Source: Novakomyces olei
Lineage: Eukaryota; Ascomycota; Novakomycetes; Novakomycetales; Novakomycetaceae
Direction of reading: 5' to 3'
DNA length: 64,000 nt
NCBI GenBank assembly: GCA_016906335.1
Contig: JADEYG010000003.1
Span: 1,488,001-1,552,000 of the forward strand
Positions 24,528 through 34,676 of this stretch are shown in pieces (the stretch's first letter is position 1; every line of letters starts with the position of its first letter). The notes beneath the pieces are model-generated. The model was not told where the DNA came from. It did no database searches and saw only the letters and a list, made by a program, of their open reading frames with translations. The translations under genes and the position numbers were made by a program.

Positions 24528-24924
24528 AAACCGCGGAATAAGATCATCAATGCGATAGAACTTGGACTAAACACTAAGTTGCTAGCTCTTTGATGGATCG
24601 GGGTCAACGATGTACTGACTGCACAAGTGCCGCTTTTGTCACCGGTAAATCATATATGCGAAGATGAGCCGGAGTCGTTCATTAGATTGACGTCAGGCTA
24701 AATTGAAATTCCATACTATACACAGGCTTACACCGCTGCAATAGATTGTTGCAATGGCATCTACTAACCCTAACCCTGTCATTTTGCGAATTTTATCTCT
24801 TCTATGCTAATAATCCTAACCCTGACTTTTTGTTCTAGTGAGGCAATCTCCAAGTCACCTTCATGTAGATTGCTTCAAGTTTTGATACTCCACGGGCAAA
24901 CGCCACAAGGCAGACTGCCGCGTG
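24528..24924. promoter_or_regulatory. Intergenic region with tandem CTAACCCTAACCCT
   Basis: Lies between the SET gene start and the TTC1-like stop, both minus strand. CTAACCCTAACCCT begins near 24764, followed by a further CCTAACCCT near 24809. This is a likely telobox-type element for the SET gene; function inferred. Confidence 0.4.
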
Positions 24925-25821
24925 CTATACTCGCTTGCTGTCCCCAGACTCAAATTTGATATTGTCCATGTTTATGCCAAATTTCCCGAGTAGGGAAGAG
25001 CCAAGCGATTTTAGTTTGTCTAGCATTTCCTGTGTCTCCTGTTCACGTGCCTTGGCAATGCGCTGCGGCAACCGAGAAATCGAGGCTTCAACTACCTTTT
25101 GCACAGGATCGCTACTATCGAGCTGTGCTTGCACAGTCGTGTAATCGTCGAGTGCCTGCTGCAACTCGGACCATTTATCTATCTGCTCATTTGCTTGCGC
25201 TCGGCGCAGTTGAGCCTTTACGTATTTCGGTTGCCGCTTTAACGCTACACAAATTAGCAGATGTATAGAGACAAGTGAGGAAAAGGAGAATGTAGCCGTG
25301 TAAACATAGAGGAAAGCAAATCAAAAGAGACCCAGCTCTGTGGGAAAAGAATACCCTCTGAGCAGGATTGCGCTGCATCCTGCCATTTGTGCTATAGATC
25401 AGTATTGAAGCAGTGCATTAAAATGTACCGTTTTCAGCTGGCAAGCTGCCAAATTGCAGTAAAAAACAGCGAGTGGACCAGCTTCGTCTGTAGGGCAGCA
25501 CTGAATAGCCTTGTGGTACTGAGCAGCAGCTTCTGGGTACAGCTGCTTCCCGAAATAATGGTTACCCAGATCTTTAATCTCCTGAGCTTGTTCCAGCAGC
25601 AGCGCACGGTCCTCCTCACTCAGGCTGAGTCCCAGATCTTCCTCCAAAGTCGCTAATTTCCCCTCGTCGTCAGCGTTATCGTCTGTCGCCGGAATACTCG
25701 TGTCGTCATTATCCTGATCTGCCGACTTTATTCCTTGACGAGGATACTCATCTTCCCCCTCTGAATCACTAAACGTGGCAGACGACGTGGACGACGACAA
25801 TTCTACAATTTTTTCTGCCAT
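24925..25821 (-). CDS. TTC1-like TPR protein
   Basis: Small tetratricopeptide protein resembling human TTC1, an Hsp90/G-protein adaptor. Exons 25821-25429, 25391-25355 and 25244-24925 give 249 residues in phase; the middle exon is 37 nt. A disordered acidic N-terminus (SDSEGEDEYPRQ) is followed by LLLEQAQEIKDLGNHYFGK and then TPR helices YPEAAAQYHKAIQCCP, VFYCNLAACQLK, QDAAQSCSEALKRQPKYVKA and RRAQANEQIDKWSELQQAL. The C-terminal KSLGSSLLGKFGINMDNIKF is characteristic of TTC1. The ATG at 25821 is used because the open frame upstream has no ATG. It is divergent from the zinc-cluster gene over 1.15 kb. Confidence 0.88.
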
Positions 25822-26978
25822 TTTTGGCCACCATTGGGGTTGCAGAGTACTAGCAAAGCAGAGTACTGGCAAAGCTTAGGATGAAAAGGCCACTTTTTGA
25901 TCGATTAATTATTATCCATCATAATAAAGCAGCAAACCTGCCACCTGCGCTTTTCAGGTTTAGCGCAGTACTTTATACGATATAATGCAGTCTCTACGTT
26001 AATAAATTGTATGTAAACTACGGGTAAAGCTTCCTGCCCAGTTAAAGTGCCCTCCCTGCAGATATTCGTGTCCAAGGGTTTTAAAAGATTCAAAGGTAAA
26101 AGTACCAAAGACGAGCAGCGCCCGTCCCCAATCTAGTTTGACCGCAACTAGCTCCGCCCATGTGTCTCGTTGTACCCAAGCACAAATTAGACTAGTCAAT
26201 TATACGACTGCCTCGTCAATTCAATTGCCCCTGCCTCCTATTGGCCCGGCGTATACGGCAGTTTGTCTTTTGTAGATATCTGCACATGCTTTCAATCGAA
26301 GCTATCTAAAAATAATAATGCCAATCACGGCCAGCCTAATCTCTATGTTGCCCGAGCCGAGGTATGCAATCCAGTAAAGCATCCTCCTCGTTCTTCTCAT
26401 CTCTCTGCCAAACAATGGTGCTATCAGCGTCCCAGATGAACTGCACTCTTACCAAAATGACGCGAGCTCTACTTACACGGCTACTACCTACACGGCTATA
26501 TTTCCCCACTTTTATGAACTTGGCCACGCTGGCAACTATAGACTACGCAAAAGATCGGCAAATTAATCTGTAGTACAGAGCAGTAACCTTATCGCCCGTA
26601 CAGACAGGAATAAAAATCGGAGAACGCAAGGGCACTTGTCAACAGCCAAACCGTTACTTACCCATCCCCACATGAAAAATCATACAGACTAGCGGCAATG
26701 AGAATTACACTTTAATAACAATTACGCTTTAATAACAATTACGCCTTAATAACAATTGCGCTTCAATAACAATTGCACTTAACAACAATTGCACTTTAAC
26801 AACAATTGCGCTTTAATGTACGATGCGCTCACTATACACACTAGTACAAAGTGTCGTAATGTACCGCGTTTTTCATGGCAATATAGAGGCGAGTAGTGTT
26901 GCGTAGTGTATAATAAATATCCAAACTTGCTGGCGTCGCACAATCGCAACATCGGGGTACGCTGCACAGCGATTCTTT
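25822..26978. promoter_or_regulatory. Long divergent promoter of the TTC1-like and zinc-cluster genes
   Basis: A 1.15-kb spacer without a supported gene. A tandem array of CAATT-containing 17-mers occupies about 26703-26816, roughly 160 bp before the regulator's ATG. Confidence 0.45.
26703..26816. repeat. 17-bp tandem array, about 6.5 copies
   Basis: Unit GCTTTAATAACAATTGC and close variants (AACAATTAC in the first copies, AACAATTGC in the later ones); one copy is 16 bp. The palindrome CAATTG appears in the last four copies. Its position upstream of a transcription-factor gene suggests a clustered protein-binding site or a neutral minisatellite. Confidence 0.85.
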
Positions 26979-29900
26979 ATGGATTTGGGAGCGCGACCTG
27001 CGCTGCGGCGGCAGCGCGCTGGTCGCGCCTGCCAGATGTGTCATATGCGGAAAGTCCGCTGTGATGCGGCCACTCTGGGAGTACCCTGCACCGTAAGTTT
27101 TGGATTAGAGAGAGAGAGAAGGAGTACGAGCCTTGATCTTGATCAGCCGAGCGGGACCAAGCATGAAGGGTCAAGGTGTTGGCCACTGAGGTTATGAGGC
27201 AATTGCAAGAATAACCACGGCCAATACTGGAGGCTGCAGGCGATGTTGAACCCGACTTTGGGGAACAAGATTTAAAAAAATAAAGCGATGAGTAGAATAC
27301 GATGAATAAAATAGGATGAATAAAATACGGAGTTTGAGCGGACCGTCTAACTTTGATCTAGAACTGTCAGGCCTTTGAAACGGAGTGTGTAATGCCGCCC
27401 GGGCGGAGCACAAAGTCCCGAGACGAGTACTCGGCAAATCAGCCGTCTAGTCTTTCGAACCCTGCCGGTCTGGCAAATGTACCTTCGGGACCCTCGTCAG
27501 CGGCCGCTAGCGGTTACATTACTGGCCGGCCTGGACTACAGTCGGCCTCTCTGCACTCGCTCAACAGCTCCGACAGTAATCTGCGCCCGCCCGTTTCTGC
27601 CTCGTCAGCCTCGTCCTCTTTGGCCAATGGATTCGCCCCACAGAGTACTAGCAGCAATAGTATAGCGGAACCCCACACGGGCCCGGCCGCGGCTGACCCT
27701 GAGGAAGATGAGCATATTGTGCTTAGTGAGCTGGATGACAGAGTCGGCATTATGTCCATCAACCACGGCCGGCCCTTTTATGTGAGCGAATGGAACCCGC
27801 TGGCCGGAGCCATTAGAGCCTCCAGCGAACCGGACATTTCAAACATTGACGTTACTCAGCAAGGAACTCCTTTTTCCCGTGGATCAGGGTTCCCTCAGAC
27901 CAAAGCAGAGACGGCTTACTTTGATGCTATAGGAGCCTTTACGCTACCACCAAGGGACGTGCAGGAGGCGCTCGTCTGTGACTTTTTCCGGGTCGTTTAC
28001 CCTTACACTCCTTGCTTTAACAAGCACACTTTCCTCGAAAAGTTTGAGCGGGGCGATACTGCCTCTATCCCGCTTGTTCTTATGCTCTCTGTACTTTGTG
28101 CGGGCGCCAGAGTCAGCCGGCACCCGAGCGTGAGCAACCCCGACGGCAGTATTACAATGCTGGCAAAAACCCTGTACAAGAAGGCAAAGGCACTGATTGT
28201 GCTCGAGTACGAGCAGGATATAGTGGTAGTGCTGCAGAGCATGCTGGCACTGTCCAACTGGGCAGAAAGTGCACACGATAATTACAATAATACATGGTAC
28301 TGGATCGGCCAGGCTGCGAGGTTAGCACAGGGCCTGGGAGCCCATCGGCACACGGACACGAAGAGGCTTAACCCTATCGAAGCAGGCGTGGGCAAACGGA
28401 TCTGGTGGACTATTGTCGTCCGTGACAGAGCTTGCTCAGCAGCGCTCGGCCGTCCGCTGATGGTGGACCTGGACGACTGTGACGTTCAGCCGCTGACAGT
28501 GCAAGATTTCGTCGAGGCGTACGACCACGTCACTGGTGCTCCTATATACTCGATGTCCAGTGTGGAGATTGCCTTTTTCCAGTCAATGCTCTCCCTCTGT
28601 ATTATTATGGGCCGCGTTGTTCACCAGCAATACGTACCCGAGACTAACCGCTCAGCTAATATTGAAACAGAGCTGCTCTTTGCCGATGTCTCCCTCGCGA
28701 GCTGGCTGCGAAGTCTTCCACCAGAGATGAAGTATGAAAGGACGGTCGCATGGGACTCTGATCCAGACAATGCCTTTTTTGCTTCGGTGGTGCATCTCGT
28801 CTACTATACGGCACTTTGTATGCTGCACCGGCCTTATATCCACAAGACAGTCGTTGTAAATGACCAGCCTATCTGCCCTTCCAAGCATATCGCTCTAGTG
28901 GCCGCAGATATGCTGACAAAGATCTTTCATCAGCTGCTCACGCACCACCGGCTTAAAGAGCTGCCCAGCTTTACAATCTACTCTTTACTTTTGGCCACTC
29001 TCTTCCATTTCGTAGAGTGCCGATCTGAAAATGCCTCGATCGCTCAGCACGCGCGTCACCAGCACCAAGAGTGCATGAGGATCTGCCATGATTTAGCTCA
29101 CTACAGCATCAGCGCTATCTTTATCGAGAAAATATTTGATGCTATTGGCAAAGACCGGCGGACCGAGACCCGACTAGTCAATGCCGTGCACAAGAACAAT
29201 GGACGCAAACGTAAAAATTACAGTGCTTCTACCGCCAGCAACAAGGCTGAAATGGGCCTTCCTGCTTTTGTCTCTGTCGCTCACCGTTCACGCAAGAACA
29301 AGCATGTTTTGTTGAGGAGAACAGAGCCTTACCACTCGTCTACTCAGCCTGCTACTCCGGCACAGACCCCGTTTAATCAGCCTTTTACTCCTGTTTCAGC
29401 TGGTCCTCAAGACGCAGACCTTAGTCCTACCGCAGCTTCAATTTTGCCAGACTTGCTGAAGCCTTTTCGCCTCGCTACTGCCACAAACGATGCCGATATA
29501 AACGCCGTCGAGGACAAACCGGACGAGTCTGTACACGAGATAGATTCAGAGACGCAAGCTCACGACAAGCCTTCAGCCCGAGGGCACAGTGTGGACGGGT
29601 ACCAGATGAATTTGTTCCCGGAAATGCCCTCCAACGAAGGCCAGTTTGATGCGGAGGCAATTTCTCTCTGGCAGAATATGTTTAACGACTATGAAATGAA
29701 GACTTTTCAGGCTGAAAAGGCCGCTGCTGCCGCTGGCGAAGAGCTTCCCTTACAGACTCTGGACGCTTTGCATGGTGATTACCACTTGCCTTTAGCACAA
29801 AACAATAATATCGATGGTGATGGTGGTGATGATATGAACAATAATAACAATAATAAGAACAATAATAATATTACGATTAAACCAGAAGCAAACTTCACGC

Positions 29901-30172
29901 CTCCCTCTTTTGCGTTTAATGGGCCCGAAACAAGCCAGTTTTTATCTGATCAAAGCTCTATTGTATCACCGACCACGGATCCTGTTGTTGGCGAGTCCCT
30001 GTACCCTTTTGCGGCAACAGAAGAAGGCAAGAACAAGTACCGCGTTGGACTGGAACACAGTCCGACAAGTGTGCCAAGCAGCAGTAATGACCATTTGGAT
30101 GAATTAGAGGCTCCAAACAATCTGAATGCTCAAGACTGGTACGACTACATTTTTAAAGAGGCTACAACTTGA
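26979..30172 (+). CDS. Zn2Cys6 transcription factor, FarA/CTF1-like
   Basis: Fungal zinc-cluster regulator with a fungal-specific transcription factor domain, 974 residues. Exons 26979-27092 and 27362-30172 join in phase. The cluster is C-x2-C-x6-C-x8-C-x2-C-x6-C (Cys18, 21, 28, 37, 40, 47) in RAGRACQMCHMRKVRCD...PCTNCQAFETEC; the 269-nt intron splits it. The middle domain (IGAFTLPPRDVQEALVCDFF, KAKALIVLEYEQDIVVVLQS, GVGKRIWWTIVVRDR, LGRPLMVDLDDCDVQPLTV) resembles FarA and cutinase factor CTF1, which activate fatty-acid utilisation genes. That target assignment is inference from resemblance. The C-terminal third is low-complexity and acidic, with an Asn-rich tract near 29830-29870, as expected for an activation region. 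Confidence 0.87.
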
Positions 30173-30607
30173 AGCATTGTTCGCAGGGTTCTTTGGGAGA
30201 TTGCTATTGAACGGAGACTGAACCGCGCTATTCTCTATAGACTACGAGTCTGAAAAAGCTTTCAAATGGGCGGAACAAATATGGAATATTGAACATTTTA
30301 CGGCAAGGGGGTACACTTGAGCGGCGGCGTCGCCACCTCTGTTTCTATTTATATTATTTCTCTTGATAAATCTTTTGATATTTCTATTCATTTTCATATG
30401 TCTATTATTAATCATATTTCTCTGTCTATTTGTTTGAGCATTTTGTATATTGACGGCTCTTTTTACCTGTGCATTGGATTAATACGTTTACATATCTCTC
30501 AGGCACTCCTATACCATTTACTTTGTTTATCTATGAATTTCGGAGTTTTTGATTTACAGCACGCGACGAAAATAAAGTAGTAACTAGTCCATTTTTTAGT
30601 CTTCTAT
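30173..30607. other. Spacer between convergent genes
   Basis: 3' regions of the zinc-cluster gene and MCD4. No gene or structured element recognised. Confidence 0.35.
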
Positions 30608-32485
30608 CTAATTCGACTTTTTTTCCGGAATAAGCACACCTTTGACGAGAAGGGCACTTATTTTTTCCAATCCCAATATAAACATTATAAGCGCACCGCT
30701 AATGCAAAAATGTGAGATGCTCGTACCAATCTAGATTTTGTTAGCAAACTGCGGGAAACCAATCATACATCTAGCCAACTTCCTTCGTCTTTGACGAGGA
30801 AGAAAAAGTTTAATGTCACGACGTCGCTGATGGATATTACCGCCATAAAAATTGCAGACGGTGGAACGTTGAGGTGCATATTCAGGATACCAAGACTCGC
30901 GGAAACGATGGCAAACGGAATTAGAAGCTTGAACACCAAGAGAGCACCCCATAGAAACTTTTTTTAGTATCGATATGTGGAGTAGACATATTAAGAAAGC
31001 GACCGATTGATCTAGGTTCAACCGAAATAAAATTAAAATAATAGTAAACAACAGAAAAAATAAATAAATAGAAAGATAAATTGAAAATGAAAATGTTATT
31101 GTTTTTTAAAAAAATAAAAAAGAACAAAGATTAACAAAAAAGGGGAGATCAAAAATATACCGGTGAGAAAACGGTCGTTAGCCGGTTCACTGCATCAAGT
31201 GAGAACGAAGACAAGGAAGCAACATTTCCAGTCCCAAAGAACGCCGCTTGTATAAGGAAAAAACAGTATAAAGCGACTCTTGTGTCTCCCAAGTTCAAGG
31301 TTCTATAGGCTGTGCTCGTAACTGTTGGCGGCTCGTCGGTCTGCGGCAGAGATCCATTTGGAACAGGTCCATTCTCCGCTCCATTGGCACCTTTCCCCAT
31401 TCCCCTCTCTGTATGAATGAAATTCTCAATTTCCACCCACAGCATCATCAAGCCGAAGAACGCTACGTAAAACAGAGCCTCGTACGAAATTGTGAGGATT
31501 ATAAACGTGGGTCCAAAGGTCAGAAAGAGTATAAGCATGCGATGCAAGTAATGGTGGTTCCAGTGACGGAAATGGAGTAGAGGAACTGCCATCGACAGAA
31601 ACAGACAGGCCCAATTTGTAAGCTGGCAGCCGATAGGAAGGCCTTGCTTTTTACCGAGCGCAGTTATAGCAGAGTGAGTCGAGATCATTGAAAGAGCAAT
31701 CAAACCGAGTTGGACTCCGACGAGATTGAAATTGACAGACACAAGGGATCCCGGGATCATGTATCTGCCCTTGGCGAGATAGAACAAGCCAACGATCAGC
31801 ATCAGAAATCCACCCAGTTGGATCTGTATATCGCTCTCTGATTTAATTGTGGGCAGCATTGTGAAAATGCTCATTACCATACACGCAGCGAACCACGCTC
31901 GGCTTTGCACTGTGTGACGAGCAGCAAAATTGTTGTCCCGAGACCACGGCCAAAGAGATAAAAGAACAAAACAGACAGAATAAATCTTGCGCCAAAAATA
32001 GCCAAGCACGAGAAGCTCAAGCATTAGAAACTGGCATAGAACGTACACTAAATTGCCCGTCATACTGCCACTGCCACGACTATGCAAAAGATGAAATAAG
32101 CCCTGTCGCGTTTGCGACCAGCTGCGTACTGCCTCGTACCAGAAAAGCGTTGGAAAAGCGAGGTACCAGTAGTAAGAAACGGGTGAATGCTGAAGCCAGA
32201 GGGTTACACAGACTCCGGCAAATACTGCCGTGAAAATTGCCTTCAAGCCGTCTGCTGGCTCGTCTTGGCCGGCGGGACGGCGTACATACGAGTTAATCAC
32301 AAAGGACCCGGAAAATGCCATCCAGCCAATGTAGCCTAGACTCACAAGCGTCTTGAGAAGAACCCAGTCGTACCTTGTTTGCACAAATTAGCGATAAAAA
32401 CTTCAAATAAAACGCAATGTTCTGTTTTTGGAAATTGAATTATATACTATCCTTAAATAAACTTGTGATATATTTTACTTTTTAT

Positions 32486-32519
<34 letters not shown>

Positions 32520-34299
32520 GATTTGCATTTGAATTTTATTTAAATCTTCTTACCTCTGCATGTATTTCAAGCCGGAAAGGGACTCTTCGAGCAGTTTCTG
32601 GCTTTGTGCATTGGCTGCATCATATTGCTCTACGTCAATGAGCGACGTAATGTGTAATTCAAAGGCTTGTGGATCTTTTATAAAAGATTCAAGCGGCTTG
32701 TAAGGCCGGAATACGATCTCGGTTGCCTCCTTGGAGTCTAGCGATTGATTAGTAAATTGGAAACTGATCATTATAGTCAATTAGACTGTAAACGTAACGT
32801 GCAAACAGAACCAAATACAATAAAACATCAAATCAAGTATGAAGTAAACCCACCATGTTTGACTTTGAACTGCTCCGATATTTGTAGCGCATTATTTAAT
32901 AAAGCTTTCGACAGAATTCGAGGGCTCGCATCCAGGAATTCAACTGGAAGACGGCCAACGGAATTTGCCGGATAGTTCAACCCGGTAAGAAAAGACTAGT
33001 TGTGTCAACAATAACAGAAAAACAAGAAAACAGTTAATTGAGTTTAAATTAACTCAAATTTAAACGTTGAGAAATTACACAAAGATCAATACCATCAAAG
33101 GCGCCACATCGGCTTGGGCAATATCATTACGGGAAACTGACCCCAGATTCCATGGCTGCGAAACGCTATCATGACCAGTTCCCTTATGGTCAGGAGCCCT
33201 TATCCCCGCTCCCCAAGTAATAATAGGTGTCTGCGTATTATCAGGGTGCCCGTCACCGTGACTGCCGAAATCACTCATTCCATGATCTGCAGTAAAAACA
33301 TAGGCAGTTTTCCCGTCGTTACGATAAAAGCGGTTCAGCTGTTGTTCTACATTACGAATGCCCTCATCAACGAGTTTTATGTTATCCAAATACTCACGGG
33401 AATAAGGCCTGTGAGCATGGCCATTCATATCCAGTCCTAATAAATGTAGAAACATAACAGTTCCCGGCTGATGCAATTGCTTACGCAGCGATTCATTGGT
33501 GCTTGCGTTACGCAACAATTCCTCAACATGATCAAACACCCAAGTATCGAGATCGGCAGCGTGACTGGCGGCAAAGTTTTCCATCTCTGGAGAATAACAA
33601 GCTTGTTCTACCCGGTCGGGATCAGAGGCTCCTTCAGCAAACATGGGCAAAATATCCGGGGATCCATATGACCAGGTGTGCACGCTTTGATTGAATACTG
33701 AATCGAAATCAACCGGGTTCGTCTTCCAGCCTTTTGTTACTGCGCTGACATCCTCGTAGAATCCAGCAATAAGCGCAACATGGCCAGGTCGTGATTCTGT
33801 GGGTACACGGGTGTGTGAGACGCCAAAGCGGCCACGCTGCAATACAACTGACCGCAGAAACGGGTTCAAGTATTCATTGTTTACGGGTTCAAATAGTTTG
33901 TCGGCACGTAGACCGTCGCCTATTAATTAGAGACTAGTTCTCCACAAACATAGAGTGAAATAAAAGCAGGTAGAGGAAACGTAAATCCGGCACAAATAAA
34001 AGAACATGAAGCAATACGAATTAAAAAGCGAATTATACTTGCGAGGCATTGAGCCAAAAGTAATCCATCTGCCTTGAAAACCAAATCTGATCTCAGTCTC
34101 ATACCCACAATTAGCACGACGCGATCGGCCGGAGGCGCGCTAGTGCTGCGGAATTGGCGCATGCCATGAACGAGGGGCGTCCGAAAATATATATCAAAAA
34201 TAGATCGAATGAACAGCACATGGAACACTACTATTAGAAGAATCACAAACTTTCCATACCAATGCCAAGAAATAGCACGCCACTTTTACTCCAGGCCAT
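30608..34299 (-). CDS. MCD4: MCD4/PIG-N, GPI ethanolamine phosphate transferase 1
   Basis: ER membrane enzyme adding phosphoethanolamine to the first mannose of GPI precursors. Exons 34299-34260, 34230-34105, 33919-33093, 32995-32854, 32737-32554, 32373-31161, 30957-30769 and 30730-30608 join with all phases consistent to 947 residues (yeast Mcd4 has 919). An N-terminal membrane anchor ends in SIFDIYF, followed by LIVGDGLRADKLFEP, SHTRVPTESRPGHVALIAGF, YEDVSAVTKGW, LGLDMNGHAHRPYS and FTADHGMSDFGSHGDGHPDN, the alkaline-phosphatase-type metal site. The PigN domain with many membrane spans fills the C-terminal half, ending GSWLDIGTSISHF. The first intron is only 29 nt and is needed to obtain a start codon. 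The intron at 32374-32553 holds a T-tract. Confidence 0.95.
32489..32518. repeat. Homopolymer T tract in an MCD4 intron
   Basis: About 30 uninterrupted T on the plus strand (A in the transcript). Length is prone to sequencing error. Confidence 0.8.
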
Positions 34300-34676
34300 T
34301 GTGCAGCTAATCGGCGTTAACGCATCGTTTTTATACGAATTGGTGAGTTTGTTTACTGTAGCAGGCGACGCGTCGTTGTATATACTGTTGCGCCTGCTGA
34401 TCTCGTTTTGTATAAAGCGTAGTTTTAATTTTAATGTCAATTGATTAGATTTACAGTAGAAGATGTATGGGAGTATCATCAATTATTATTATTATGATTA
34501 TGGCAACTCGTGGTTAACCGATTTATGTGATATGTATTAACCCTAACTAACCCAAAGGCAACTTTTATTTTTATTAAATAATAATAAAAATCATCTACCA
34601 AGTTTAAAAGGATCAGTTTTGTCGCCAATTCATGTACGGTAAGTTGCCAAGTTTGCAGCAAACGTGACAGCTTACA
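34300..34676. promoter_or_regulatory. Bidirectional promoter of MCD4 and RBM25-like gene
   Basis: Contains TATTAACCCTAACTAACCC at about 34535-34553; the same 19-mer occurs upstream of QTRT1. Probable telobox element, function inferred. Confidence 0.5.
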
